Below are positions 32,675 to 41,511 of a DNA stretch of 60,358 nt, piece after piece (within the stretch, counting starts at the first letter, position 1; every line of letters starts with the position of its first letter). Location: assembly GCA_026391315.1 (NCBI GenBank), contig JAPLDT010000043.1:1-60358 (forward strand). The letters run 5' to 3'. The position numbers and the translations under genes are program-made. This DNA is from Bacteroidia bacterium (GTDB lineage: Bacteria; Bacteroidota; Bacteroidia; Bacteroidales; Prolixibacteraceae). A model generated the notes under the pieces. That model searched no databases and was not told the DNA's origin. It saw only the letters and a list, made by a program, of their open reading frames with translations.

Positions 32675-33154
32675 ATGATAAAAAACTACAAGATCTCAAA
32701 GATATTGAGTGCCAGAATCCTTTCATTCTCACTTCTTGTTTCTTTGATTATAGGCTTCTCCGGCTGTTCCGACAACCAAAACAACTTTGTGCCTTATGCG
32801 AAAGTAGACAAGTATATTTCGCTTGCCAACTACAACAACCTGCTCATCCCTGAAAATTCCATGACATTCCCTGCAGAAGGGTACGCCGGATTAATCGTTA
32901 TCTGTGTCAGTGACCAACAATACTACGCTTACGATGCATGTTGTCCGTACGAGGGGTTGAAGACAATTTATGTAGAGACAAATCCCGGACAAACCGGAAT
33001 CGTTTCAAGCAGTAACCCTTATGTAACCTGCAAAGTCTGCGGATCACAATACATCCTTTACAATGGGGGATATCCAATTAAAGGGCCATCCACGCGAAAC
33101 TTGAAACAGTACGCTGTTACCGTGATGGAAAACAGACTCTGGATACACAATTAG
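32675..33154 (+). CDS. Rieske-like lipoprotein with Cys in place of the His ligands
   Basis: A 159-residue lipoprotein. A basic, then hydrophobic N-terminus leads to FSGC31, a lipobox. The mature part resembles a Rieske beta fold: YDACCPYEG at 86-94, then VTCKVCGSQY at 117-126, then YPIKGPSTRNLKQYAV. In true Rieske proteins the cluster is held by CxH and CxxH. Here the first site is Cys-Cys-Pro (C89, C90) and the second CxxC (C119, C122), so no His ligand is available. A zinc or all-Cys iron site, or a disulfide, is possible. A longer frame from 32429 exists, but its first 82 codons look non-coding and would bury the signal peptide. It is followed by a terminator. Confidence 0.82.
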   Translation: MIKNYKISKILSARILSFSLLVSLIIGFSGCSDNQNNFVPYAKVDKYISLANYNNLLIPENSMTFPAEGYAGLIVICVSDQQYYAYDACCPYEGLKTIYVETNPGQTGIVSSSNPYVTCKVCGSQYILYNGGYPIKGPSTRNLKQYAVTVMENRLWIHN

Positions 33155-33156
33155 AA

Positions 33157-33330
33157 GGATAAAGGATAAAGTAAGAAGGATAAAGGATAAAGTAAGAAGG
33201 ATAAAGTAAAAGACGCCGCAATGTTTATTTGCAGCGTCTTTTTTATTTGATCATTGAGATAAAGCTTAATTCAGTTCGAATGCCCCTTTATCCTTTTTAC
33301 TTTATCCTTTTTACTTTATCCTTTATCCTT
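33157..33330. repeat. AAGGATAAAG array with inverted partner and embedded terminator
   Basis: Tandem AAGGATAAAG words at 33157-33208 face the complementary array at about 33282-33330. The spacer contains a separate intrinsic terminator. The structure fills the gap between two converging genes, and its right arm reaches the ahcY stop codon. Confidence 0.8.
33210..33245 (+). terminator. intrinsic terminator after the Rieske-like gene
   Basis: AAGACGC-C-GCAA pairs with TTGC-A-GCGTCTT (one mismatch) around TGTTTA, with a run of T behind it. A similar AACGCCGCAAT word occurs at the equivalent place near 49.62 kb, which suggests the spacer is part of the repeat family. Confidence 0.75.
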
Positions 33331-34728
33331 CTAATACCTGTAATGATCCGCCTTATACGGCCCTTCCTTGGGTATACCCAGGTACTCTGACTGTTCGGTG
33401 GTTAAAGTGGTGAGTTTTACGCCGATTTGTGCCAGGTGCAGTCTGGCTACCTCTTCGTCCAAATATTTTGGAAGTCTGTAAACCCCAATTTCATAACTGT
33501 TTTTCCACAAATCAAGCTGTGCCAATGTCTGGTTGGTGAAGGAGTTACTCATTACGAACGATGGGTGACCGGTGGCGCATCCGAGGTTTACAAGTCTGCC
33601 TTCCGCAAGCAGGAAGATGGCATGTCCGTCAGGATAAACATATTTGTCTACCTGTGGTTTGATGTTAATCTTTTTAATACCAGGCCATTTTTCCAGCCTG
33701 CTAACCTGGATTTCGTTGTCAAAATGGCCAATGTTGCATACGATAGCCTGATCGGGCATGGCAGCCAGGTGTTCGGCAGTGATAACATCTTTGTTACCGG
33801 TAGTTGTTACGAAAATATTGCACTGGCTAACAACATCGTCGATGGTTGCCACCTGAAATCCTTCCATGGCTGCCTGCAGCGCACAGATCGGATCGATCTC
33901 CGTTACAATCACCCGGGCTCCGTAGGTTCTCATCGAATGGGAACAGCCCTTGCCAACATCGCCGTATCCGCAAACCAATACTACTTTCCCTGCGATCATC
34001 ACATCGGTAGCTCTTTTGATACCGTCGGCCAGGGACTCACGGCATCCGTAAAGGTTATCGAATTTAGATTTGGTTACAGAGTCATTGACATTGATAGCGG
34101 GGAACATCAGTTCGCCGCGCTCCAGCATCTGGTACAAACGGTGGACACCGGTTGTTGTCTCTTCCGAAACGCCTTTGATCTCTTTGATCGCTTTGCTCCA
34201 ACGGTTGGGAGTATCTTTCAGTATCTTTTTGAGAATTTTGTAAAGTTCCTTCTCATCTGCGCCTTCTACCTCCTTGTCGAGCATCGCAGGATTTTTCTCA
34301 GCCGCGTGGCCGATATGAACCATCATGGTTGCATCTCCTCCATCATCGACGATCATCTGAGGTCCAACGCCGTTGCCAAAATCCAATGCACGCTCCGTAC
34401 ACCACCAGTACTCTTCGAGGCTTTCCCCTTTCCATGCAAAAACCGGAATCCCGGCAGCTGCTATGGCGGCGGCGGCATGATCCTGGGTAGAGAAAATATT
34501 ACAGGAGGCCCAACGAACATTGGCACCCAGGTTAACCAGTGTCTCAATCAAAACAGCAGTCTGGATGGTCATGTGCAGGGATCCCATGATGCGAACACCT
34601 TTCAGTGGTTTTTCAACACCATATTTGGCTCGCAGGGACATCAATCCGGGCATCTCTTTTTCAGCAATCTCAATCTCTTTGCGGCCAAATGTGGACAGCG
34701 CGATATCATGTACTTTGTAATCGTTCAT
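33331..34728 (-). CDS. ahcY: adenosylhomocysteinase
   Basis: Cytoplasmic NAD-dependent enzyme that splits S-adenosylhomocysteine into adenosine and homocysteine, relieving inhibition of methyltransferases. 465 residues from the ATG at 34728; a TTG seven codons earlier is also in frame. The substrate part carries [29 protein letters not shown] and the family's insert rich in Lys and Glu ([13 protein letters not shown]-like). The NAD part has [18 protein letters not shown]. The end is [10 protein letters not shown], the C-terminal tail that reaches across to the partner subunit's NAD. It lies 50 bp downstream of ribF on the same strand. A TATATTTG box within the end of ribF may serve as its own promoter. 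Confidence 0.97.
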   Translation of the reverse strand: MNDYKVHDIALSTFGRKEIEIAEKEMPGLMSLRAKYGVEKPLKGVRIMGSLHMTIQTAVLIETLVNLGANVRWASCNIFSTQDHAAAAIAAAGIPVFAWKGESLEEYWWCTERALDFGNGVGPQMIVDDGGDATMMVHIGHAAEKNPAMLDKEVEGADEKELYKILKKILKDTPNRWSKAIKEIKGVSEETTTGVHRLYQMLERGELMFPAINVNDSVTKSKFDNLYGCRESLADGIKRATDVMIAGKVVLVCGYGDVGKGCSHSMRTYGARVIVTEIDPICALQAAMEGFQVATIDDVVSQCNIFVTTTGNKDVITAEHLAAMPDQAIVCNIGHFDNEIQVSRLEKWPGIKKINIKPQVDKYVYPDGHAIFLLAEGRLVNLGCATGHPSFVMSNSFTNQTLAQLDLWKNSYEIGVYRLPKYLDEEVARLHLAQIGVKLTTLTTEQSEYLGIPKEGPYKADHYRY

Positions 34729-34779
34729 AAAAATTTTGATATTTTTCAATAAAAGGTTGATATTTTATTACGAATAAAT

Positions 34780-35718
34780 TCAAATTAGGTTTGCAAATAT
34801 AGACAATGTTCTTGTTTTATCAAGGACCAGCTGCTCTTTTAAATGGTTTAAGCTCCCGAATTTTACCTCATTTCTAATCCTTTCCACGAAGCTGACCGAA
34901 ATGTCGCACTGGTAAATATCGGCTGAGAAATCCAAAATATGAACCTCGATGCTCCGATGATCCACATTGGTATTCACGGTAGGCCGGGTACCAACATTCA
35001 GCATCCCTTTGTATTGTGCACCACCAACATTCACTAGTACTGCATATACCCCGTCAGTTGGTATCAGCTTATGCTGGTCGTCAGGCAGAATGTTGGCAGT
35101 CGGAAAACCGATCTCACGGCCCAATCGTCTTCCTTCGATGACTTTGCCTTTCAGCAGATAGGGGTAACCCAGATAATGGCTGGCTTTTTGTATATCCCCT
35201 GTTTCCAGCGCCTGCCTGATTTTGGTTGAACTTACGGCTACATTCTCGACCAGTAACGGATCAAGTTGTTCAACTTCAAAGCCATGAAAATCGCCCAAAA
35301 TCTTTAATGCCTGAAAATCGCCCTGCCTGTCGTGGCCGAATTTGTGGTCGTATCCGGTTACCAACTTGCAGATATGCATTTGATCGACAAGAATTTTTTT
35401 TACAAATTCGCTGTAGGAAAGGGAGGCAAACTCCCTGGTAAAAGGATAAATAACCAAATGATCCAGCCTTAACTCCTCCAAAAGGATACATTTCTCCTCC
35501 TGGGTCGTTAACAACCTGATGGTATCTTCGTTGGGAGTCACCACCATCCGCGGATGCGGGAAGAAAGTCAACACGACAGATTCACCGCCGGTATCGTGAG
35601 CGATCCGCTTGAGCTCAGCAATCACCTCCCGGTGCCCGAGATGGACTCCGTCGAAAGTCCCGATGGTTACCACAGGCCTCCTCGCTTCGAAATTGTCTAA
35701 TCCGTAATGTATCTGCAC
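34780..35718 (-). CDS. ribF: bifunctional riboflavin kinase / FAD synthetase
   Basis: Makes FMN and then FAD from riboflavin and ATP. 313 codons. The N-terminal nucleotidyltransferase half has VVTIGTFDGVHLGHREVI with its G-x-F-D-G-x-H-x-G-H motif, then TFFPHPRMVV and VTGYDHKFGHDRQGDF. The C-terminal kinase half has GRRLGREIGFPTANI (P-T-A-N motif) and GVYAVLVNV. No ATG lies at the conserved N-terminus. A TTG at 35736 and a GTG at 35718 are in frame, and I choose GTG because families start just before the Q-I-H-Y-G-like strand. No riboflavin riboswitch is apparent upstream. Confidence 0.94.
   Translation of the reverse strand: MQIHYGLDNFEARRPVVTIGTFDGVHLGHREVIAELKRIAHDTGGESVVLTFFPHPRMVVTPNEDTIRLLTTQEEKCILLEELRLDHLVIYPFTREFASLSYSEFVKKILVDQMHICKLVTGYDHKFGHDRQGDFQALKILGDFHGFEVEQLDPLLVENVAVSSTKIRQALETGDIQKASHYLGYPYLLKGKVIEGRRLGREIGFPTANILPDDQHKLIPTDGVYAVLVNVGGAQYKGMLNVGTRPTVNTNVDHRSIEVHILDFSADIYQCDISVSFVERIRNEVKFGSLNHLKEQLVLDKTRTLSIFANLI
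34794..34801 (-). promoter_or_regulatory. -7 promoter element for ahcY
   Basis: TATATTTG on the minus strand, an exact TAnnTTTG box lying inside the last codons of ribF and about 66 bases before the ahcY ATG. Confidence 0.45.
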
Positions 35719-35943
35719 TTGGAAAATAAAATGCAAAAATAATCAAAAATGCATCCTCTCCCCCTTCGTATTTAAATTCCACTATAACACTTTGTTTTTT
35801 AAGTATTTGGAATCATCTATTTCCAAACCAATATTTTCATAAGGCACAGATATTCAATGAAATTCTTATTTCCAATCTGTAATTCAATGTCGTTTAGTAA
35901 AGGATTATACCTTAATGTCATTTAGTTAAGATTACATTTCTAC

Positions 35944-36290
35944 AGGTGGCAACAGATTGCTTCACTTCGTTCGCAATGACAGGTTTTTATATTTTCTTGT
36001 TTATCAGCAGATTGCTTCGTCGTTCCTCCTACCAATGACAGATTTTGTAATATACTGAATATCAAATAGGTGCAAAAATGTATTTAACAGCTTCATTATG
36101 CACAAATATTTTCTGTCATCTTCACATTGTGCCCAAAAAATGAGAAGGAGGCGGATCATCAGTTTTCGGTAATAGAAGAATCGACACCCGCCTCCTTCTC
36201 CCCACCCTCACCTCCAAATAAATGATCCGTCATTGCGACCACTGCCTGTCCCGATTTTTCATCGGGAAGGAACGAAGTGGGAAGCAATCT
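35944..36290. repeat. composite CATTGCGA-type repeat including an inverted copy of the three-copy element
   Basis: This fills most of the 720-bp gap between ribF and the next gene. It opens with CAGATTGCTTCACTTCG words, continues with an inverted copy of the element at 8899-9036 (here about 36030-36140), then a GAGAAGGAGGCGG...CCGCCTCCTTCTC hairpin (about 36141-36200) that recurs at 45.06-45.12 kb. It ends in CGTCATTGCGACC. No gene is supported in the gap; the rest is A+T-rich. Confidence 0.8.
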
Positions 36291-36442
36291 CCAGGCAATA
36301 GCACATCTTTTGTAATTTGTAATTCCCCCACCCCCATTTATTAGCTACTAATTTTTATTTTTGTTGCTTCATCGGTTTCCTTCCGGGAAGCTAAGCTTGA
36401 AAATTTGTGCTATCCAATTCACATTTCATAAATAAATATACA

Positions 36443-37585
36443 ATGAACAAAACTCTGTTTTTGCTGGCGATTATCTTGCTTTCCGTGGGTTGCGGCAAAA
36501 AAAATAACTTTACCATTTCCGGGAAAATTGATGGCGGTGCAGGCAAAAGTGTTTACTTAAACCATCTGACTTTGTCCTCTCTGCTGCCTGTCGATTCAGC
36601 GAAACTGGATAATGCCGGCGAATTTAAGTTCAAAGGGAGGGTGAGTGAGCCTACCTACTTTTTGTTGAAGCTATCTGACAGCAATTTTGCTACCCTGCTA
36701 CTCGATTCTGCCGAAAACATCACTGTCACAGGATCTTACAAACAGTTCGCCTCCGATTACACGGTCAAAGGCTCCGACAACTCATCCAAAGTCAGGGAAC
36801 TGACTTTAAAGTTTGCCGCTGCCAAATCGAAAACAGATTCCTTGCAGAAACTCTTCCAGAAACACCAGAACGATGCGCTTTTTACCTCTGAGCTGACAAA
36901 GTGGAACAGCGAATACGCTAAACAGGTAAATGATTACACCATTTACCTGAATGATTTTGTCAAGAGAAATCCCTTCTCCATGTCCAGTGTCTATGCACTT
37001 TACCAGAAATGGGGTGAAAACAATTATGTGGCCAATGATTTTCAGGCCATGAAGACTGCCGCTTCTGCTCTCTACGCCATATATCCCAAAAATGACCAGG
37101 TGAAAGCGCTCTACAACAATGCATTGACCATTATCAAGGAACAAAAAAACGTCAAACTTAACAACCTGATGAGTCAGTCGGCAGTGAACTCTCCCAACAT
37201 CAAATTACCCGATGCTTCAGGCATCACAAGGGATTTATGGTCGTTGCACGGAAAAAATGTACTGCTCCATTTCTGGTCGGCCAAAGACCGGACCAGCCGT
37301 ATCCAGAATCAGGTATTGGTTGAGGTGTATGCCAAATACAAAAGCAGGGGATTCGAGATCTTCATGGTAAGTATTGACAATGACAAGGCCGCATGGACTG
37401 CCGCCATAGCAGAAGACCGGCTAACCTGGATCAATGTGGGCGACATGAAAGGAAGCATCTCTGCCCTGATGAACTACAATATCCACAGTGTGCCATCCAA
37501 TTACCTTCTCGACAAAGAGGGAAAAATCATCGCAAAAAACCTTAAGGGACCGGAACTGAATAGCGTACTGGCGAAGATTCTTTGA
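36443..37585 (+). CDS. lipoprotein with DUF4369-like and thioredoxin-fold domains, CxxC missing
   Basis: 380 residues from the ATG at 36443 (a GTG 12 codons earlier would spoil the signal peptide). The lipobox is LLSVGC17. Residues 20-115 resemble DUF4369 (FTISGKIDGGAGKSVYL). A helical middle follows, then a thioredoxin-like C-terminal domain from about 245, with VLLHFWSAKDRTSRIQNQ, EIFMVSIDND, and V-P-S-N-Y-L-L-D-K-E-G-K-I. TlpA/ResA-type relatives have W-C-x-x-C after FWA. Here that place reads SAKDRTSR, so disulfide chemistry is not possible at this site. The cis-Pro loop (VPSN) is kept. It is likely a periplasm-facing binding protein derived from a thiol oxidoreductase. Confidence 0.85.
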   Translation: MNKTLFLLAIILLSVGCGKKNNFTISGKIDGGAGKSVYLNHLTLSSLLPVDSAKLDNAGEFKFKGRVSEPTYFLLKLSDSNFATLLLDSAENITVTGSYKQFASDYTVKGSDNSSKVRELTLKFAAAKSKTDSLQKLFQKHQNDALFTSELTKWNSEYAKQVNDYTIYLNDFVKRNPFSMSSVYALYQKWGENNYVANDFQAMKTAASALYAIYPKNDQVKALYNNALTIIKEQKNVKLNNLMSQSAVNSPNIKLPDASGITRDLWSLHGKNVLLHFWSAKDRTSRIQNQVLVEVYAKYKSRGFEIFMVSIDNDKAAWTAAIAEDRLTWINVGDMKGSISALMNYNIHSVPSNYLLDKEGKIIAKNLKGPELNSVLAKIL

Positions 37586-37587
37586 CG

Positions 37588-37649
37588 AACTTTGGAAAAG
37601 TCTTCAGAAAATTTCTTTATGGGTACTTTCTGGAGACTTTTCCAAAGTT
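37588..37649 (+). repeat. 23-bp inverted arms after the thioredoxin-fold gene
   Basis: AACTTTGGAAAAGTC-TTCAGAAA at 37588-37610 and its reverse complement at 37627-37649 (one mismatch). A third partial copy (GACTTTTCCAAAGTTAC) lies at about 37700-37716. It may serve as a transcript-end hairpin, but no U-run follows. Confidence 0.65.
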
Positions 37650-37717
37650 ATTACGTGGAAAATGATTTAACTCATCATTTCTTTTGGTTGCTTTAGGGGA
37701 CTTTTCCAAAGTTACTT

Positions 37718-37725
37718 TATCTTTG
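37718..37725 (+). promoter_or_regulatory. -7 promoter element for the lpxH-like/KAS III operon
   Basis: TATCTTTG matches TAnnTTTG exactly and lies about 35 bases before the first coding position of the downstream pair. Confidence 0.5.
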
Positions 37726-37759
37726 TCGCAAATTTATCGGCAGTGATCTGTCGCAAAAA

Positions 37760-38548
37760 TTGACTGTGGTTATCGGAAAAAAAATCTATTTTGTCTCTGA
37801 TCTGCATCTTGGGGCACTGGCCTTAAAGAATAACAAAGAGCGCGAGTTGCTCTTCGTCGATTGGCTGCAATCGATCAGAAAAGAGGCTTCCATGATTTTC
37901 ATCATGGGAGATTATTTCGATTTTTGGTTCGAATACAAGAAAACTGTTCCCAAAGGTTTCGTCAGATCCCTGGGGGTTTTGGCCAACATTTGTGACAGCG
38001 GTACACCAGTTCATTTCTTTACCGGCAACCATGATATCTGGGCATTTGATTACCTGTCGGAGGAGGTTGGCATGGTCGTTCACAAAGAAAGTACCACCAT
38101 GAAGCTTCTTGGTAAGAAATTTTTTCTTTCGCACGGCGATGACCTTGGGAAAAAAGATTTTGGCTACCAGCTGATCAAGAATTTCTTCCACAACTCTTTA
38201 GCGCAGTGGGCTTTTGCAAAGATTCATCCCGATCTCTCTTTCAGAATGGCCCATTATTGGTCTAAAAAAAGCCGTCTCTCCTACAAAAATGGAGATGCTC
38301 TTGTAAAAAATATTAAGACAGAAGAGCAATATCTTTTTGCCAAAAATGTTGAAGCAAAAGAACATTTTGATTATTTCGTCTTTGGTCACTGTCACCAGAT
38401 CATAAATGAACCACTCAACGACAACAGCAGACTGATTGTGCTGGGCGACTGGATCAGAAAATTCAGTTACGGGGTTTTCGACGGAAACGAATTCCGAATA
38501 GAAACAATTGAAGATAATAAACTAAAAGAATATCGTATAACAATTTAA
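37760..38548 (+). CDS. UDP-2,3-diacylglucosamine diphosphatase-like metallophosphoesterase (LpxH-type)
   Basis: A calcineurin-like phosphoesterase of 262 residues. Relatives cut UDP-2,3-diacylglucosamine to lipid X in lipid A synthesis at the inner membrane face. All metal motifs are present: IYFVSDLHLG near residue 9, IMGDYFDFWFEY near 48, FTGNHDIW near 93, FLSHGDD near 122 and FGHCHQI near 210. The segment R-M-A-H-Y-W-S is in the cap region. No ATG is available; TTG at 37760 or GTG at 37766 are the only likely starts. It is joined to the next gene by only two bases, a tight operon with a fatty-acyl enzyme. Confidence 0.85.
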   Translation: MTVVIGKKIYFVSDLHLGALALKNNKERELLFVDWLQSIRKEASMIFIMGDYFDFWFEYKKTVPKGFVRSLGVLANICDSGTPVHFFTGNHDIWAFDYLSEEVGMVVHKESTTMKLLGKKFFLSHGDDLGKKDFGYQLIKNFFHNSLAQWAFAKIHPDLSFRMAHYWSKKSRLSYKNGDALVKNIKTEEQYLFAKNVEAKEHFDYFVFGHCHQIINEPLNDNSRLIVLGDWIRKFSYGVFDGNEFRIETIEDNKLKEYRITI

Positions 38549-38550
38549 TT

Positions 38551-39630
38551 ATGAGCAAAAAGCTTTATACTGTTATTACCGGGACCGGATCCTACATCCC
38601 ACCTACCGTCATACACAACGACTATTTTCTGGATGCAGAATTTTATGATCCCGCAACCGGTAAAAAATTTGAAACTCCCAATGCGGAGATCATTCGTAAA
38701 TTCAACGAGATTACCAATATCGAAGAACGTCGCTACGCGGAACCGGATCAGGCTACCAGTCATTTGGCAACCTTTGCGGCTGAAAATGCACTCAAGTCAT
38801 CCGGTTTTGACCGTGAAAAACTTGAATTCATCATTGCTGCGCACAACTTTGGCGACCTTTATCCCGGCACCTACCGTTCCGATATGTGCCCTGCCATCGC
38901 CAATCGCGTAAAACTGGGCCTTGGAATTAAAAACTATAATGTTCATACCCATGATGTAGTTGCAGGATGCCCCGGCTGGACCACCGCAATGATTGTTGCC
39001 AATGCCTACATCAAAAGCGGCATGTTTAAATGCGGACTGGTTGTAGGCTCCGACCTGAACTCCCGCGTTTCTGACCCTTACGACCGCGACCGGATGATCT
39101 TTTCAGACGGTGCAGGTGCAGTAATCGTTGAGGCCGTTGAAAGTGAGACGCCTGTTGGTATTTTGTCCCATTCAAGCAGATCTGACATCGATCCGGGTAT
39201 GCTGAAGATGGGCGTTTCCCTGAATCCGGATTACCATGGTACCGAAATCAATATCAGAATGGCTGGTCACAAGGTGTACGCTTATGCATTAAGCGCTGTC
39301 CCAGGAGTGGTAAAAGATAGTTTAGACCGGGCAGGACTTCATCTCACCGACATCAGTAAAGTGCTGATCCACCAGGCCAATGAAAAGATGGATGAAGCGA
39401 TCCTTCATCGGGTCTTTAAATTATATGGCATCAAAGAATTTAACATTGATGTGATGCCCATGACAATCCGGACGCTCGGAAATTCTTCCACAGCAACGGT
39501 ACCTACCCTGCTGGACCTTATTCTGAAAAATAAAATGGAAGATCATGCCATCGAATCCGGAGACAACATCATTCTTACTTCGGTCGGAGCTGGGATGGTG
39601 ATCAATTCGATCGTCTATCGTTTCCCTTGA
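38551..39630 (+). CDS. beta-ketoacyl-ACP synthase III family protein
   Basis: Thiolase-fold condensing enzyme of 359 residues. The catalytic triad can be read directly: C140 in VVAGCPGWTTAM, H274 in VLIHQANEKM and N311 in LGNSSTATVPTL. It is longer than classical FabH (about 320), mainly through an N-terminal insert (DAEFYDPATGKKFETPN). This points to a FabH-like branch found in Bacteroidota rather than the housekeeping initiation enzyme, so I give no symbol. Two bases after the LpxH-like gene, it is probably translated from the same message, suggesting acyl supply linked to envelope lipids. A strong terminator follows. Confidence 0.88.
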   Translation: MSKKLYTVITGTGSYIPPTVIHNDYFLDAEFYDPATGKKFETPNAEIIRKFNEITNIEERRYAEPDQATSHLATFAAENALKSSGFDREKLEFIIAAHNFGDLYPGTYRSDMCPAIANRVKLGLGIKNYNVHTHDVVAGCPGWTTAMIVANAYIKSGMFKCGLVVGSDLNSRVSDPYDRDRMIFSDGAGAVIVEAVESETPVGILSHSSRSDIDPGMLKMGVSLNPDYHGTEINIRMAGHKVYAYALSAVPGVVKDSLDRAGLHLTDISKVLIHQANEKMDEAILHRVFKLYGIKEFNIDVMPMTIRTLGNSSTATVPTLLDLILKNKMEDHAIESGDNIILTSVGAGMVINSIVYRFP

Positions 39631-39652
39631 AAAATAGTGCTACAATTTTAAG

Positions 39653-39684
39653 GCGCAATCGTTCCAAACGGTTGCGCTTTTTTT
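39653..39684 (+). terminator. intrinsic terminator of the lpxH-like/KAS III operon
   Basis: GCGCAATCG pairs with CGGTTGCGC (one G-U) around a seven-base loop and is followed by seven T. It lies 23 bases after the stop codon. Confidence 0.88.
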
Positions 39685-39712
39685 CAGGTTCAAATTGACT
39701 TGTTACTTAAAA

Positions 39713-40077
39713 CGAGGCCACTAAGGCACCAAGGCACGAAGGTTCACGAAGAAAAAACTAAGAGACTGTTTAAAATTTGTTTTTTGTCCCGTTAGGGATA
39801 TAATATCGGTAGAATATGGATTAAGATCTAAATTCCGTCCCGTACGGGACGGGATATTTTGCGTTAAACTCTTTTTCTACCGACATTATGTGCCTACGGC
39901 ACAGTCCTGATCAAGTGATTTCTGATGAATAAAATAGACACTATAAAATTTAAACCGTTTCTAAATATAAAAAAGTCTGTAATGACGATATTTAATGATG
40001 GCCATGGATTGAATTAAGCAATCATTTTTAGAAAACTTAGTGTACCTTAGTGCCTTGGTGCCTTAGCGGCCTCGCTT
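39713..40077. repeat. ~365-bp element with 24-bp terminal inverted repeats (MITE-like)
   Basis: GAGGCCACTAAGGCACCAAG at the left end faces CTTGGTGCCTTAGCGGCCTC at the right end, extended by a few bases on the inner side and differing at one position. The inside carries GTCCCGTTAGGGATA and CCCGTACGGGACGGG palindromes and no coding frame of note. It takes up nearly all of the 480-bp gap before rmuC. Confidence 0.7.
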
Positions 40078-40116
40078 TATATCATTCATCCGCAAATACA
40101 ACGAAAATAATACCCT

Positions 40117-41511
40117 ATGGAATTCATCTATCCAATATTGACCTTTCTCGCAGGCGGAATCATTGTCTTTTTTTGGCAACAAAAACGCCTGAGTGATGAA
40201 AGGAGCAAGCAGGTTACTTTGCTCAATGAAACCGAAAAACTTGGTCTGGCCAAACTTGCCGAAGCAGAAAAAAGCAAATCGCTGGCTGAACAGCAGTTAT
40301 CGACACTTTCGAGAGACTTCACTGAAGTAAAAACCGACCTGGCTGCTGAACGTCAAAAGAATGAAGAGTCCATCAGACTGCTCACAACCTCCATGGCAGA
40401 ACTGGACCATGCAAAAAAGCAGCTGACCGACAAAGCAGCAGAGTTGGAACAAATCCAGAAACGGCTGACGATAGAATTCGAGAATGTCGCTCACAAGATT
40501 CTGAAAGAACACTCGGCTGAATTTACCACTTTGAACCAGAAGAATATTGGAGATATCCTCTCTCCTCTCAAAGAAAAAATTTCGACTTTCGAGAAAAAAG
40601 TGGAAGAGTCATACGAGAAATCCCTGAGAGACCAAACAGATTTAAAGGTCGAACTAAAGAAACTGCAGGAGCTAAATGCCAAAATCGGAAACGATGCCCA
40701 GAATTTAACCAATGCCCTCAAGGGTGACGTAAAGAAACAAGGCAACTGGGGCGAAGTGGTTTTGGAAAGGGTGCTCGAAAGATCCGGCTTAACTCTCGGC
40801 CGTGAGTACGAAAGAGAAGTTGTAGACGAAAATAGCGATGGCAAGCAGATTCGTCCCGATGTGATCATTCACCTTCCTGATAAGAAACATTTGATCGTAG
40901 ACTCCAAAGTTTCGCTCATCGCTTACGAAAGGCTGGTAAATGAAGCCTCTGATGAGCTAAGGGTACAGCATCTGGCAGATCACCTTAAGTCGTTGCGCTC
41001 GCACATCAAAATGCTCTCCGACAAACATTATCCGACGGCCAAGAACCTGAATAGCCCTGATTTCGTTTTGCTCTTTTTGCCCATCGAATCCTCGTTCAGT
41101 ATTGCCATTCAGGAAGATCAGGAGTTGTTCAATTATGCCTGGGACAACAAGGTAGTGATCGTGAGCCCATCCACACTTCTGGCTTCCCTGCGCACCATCG
41201 CATCTATCTGGAAGCAGGAGAACCAAACAAAAAATGCGCTGGAGATCGCTTCACTGGGCGCCTCCTTGTACGATAAGTTTGTCAATTTTGTTCAGGACCT
41301 GGAGAAGGTCGGTAAAGGAATTGAAACGGCTCAAACCAATTATGCCAATGCCCTGAACAAGTTGCATACAGGGAAAGGCAATCTGGTCCGTACATCAGAA
41401 AAATTAAAGGATTTGGGGATCAAAACCCAAAAATCGCTGCCCGATTATCTGATTGAGGATGATAATCCGGAAGTATTGACAGAAAAGGGATCAGGCTTGC
41501 TCGAAGAGTAG
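40117..41511 (+). CDS. rmuC: DNA recombination protein RmuC
   Basis: 464 residues. A single N-terminal membrane segment (about 3-20, IYPILTFLAGGIIVFFW) is followed by a long coiled coil (25-205, rich in Lys, Glu, Gln and Leu). The RmuC core then has KGDVKKQGNWGEVVLERVLE near 205-225, IRPDVIIHLPDKKHLIVDSKVSL near 250-270 and V-S-P-S-T-L-L-A-S-L-R-T-I. The core resembles restriction-endonuclease folds (the PD...D-x-K pattern is visible in PDVIIH and DSKVS). The E. coli protein limits inverted-repeat recombination, an interesting match to a genome full of inverted repeats. Its last 21 bases overlap the convergent DUF6427 gene. Confidence 0.93.
   Translation: MEFIYPILTFLAGGIIVFFWQQKRLSDERSKQVTLLNETEKLGLAKLAEAEKSKSLAEQQLSTLSRDFTEVKTDLAAERQKNEESIRLLTTSMAELDHAKKQLTDKAAELEQIQKRLTIEFENVAHKILKEHSAEFTTLNQKNIGDILSPLKEKISTFEKKVEESYEKSLRDQTDLKVELKKLQELNAKIGNDAQNLTNALKGDVKKQGNWGEVVLERVLERSGLTLGREYEREVVDENSDGKQIRPDVIIHLPDKKHLIVDSKVSLIAYERLVNEASDELRVQHLADHLKSLRSHIKMLSDKHYPTAKNLNSPDFVLLFLPIESSFSIAIQEDQELFNYAWDNKVVIVSPSTLLASLRTIASIWKQENQTKNALEIASLGASLYDKFVNFVQDLEKVGKGIETAQTNYANALNKLHTGKGNLVRTSEKLKDLGIKTQKSLPDYLIEDDNPEVLTEKGSGLLEE

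Noticed and set aside
33427-34752. 441-codon open frame on the plus strand across ahcY
   Set aside because: It lies exactly antisense to a well-conserved adenosylhomocysteinase, its translation resembles no family I know, and long antisense frames arise in GC-balanced conserved genes.
34729-34779. SAH or SAM riboswitch before ahcY
   Set aside because: The space between ribF and ahcY is only about 50 bases with no conserved stem pattern I can recognise.
35719-35943. FMN riboswitch before ribF
   Set aside because: No RFN-like conserved segments were seen in the upstream A+T-rich sequence.
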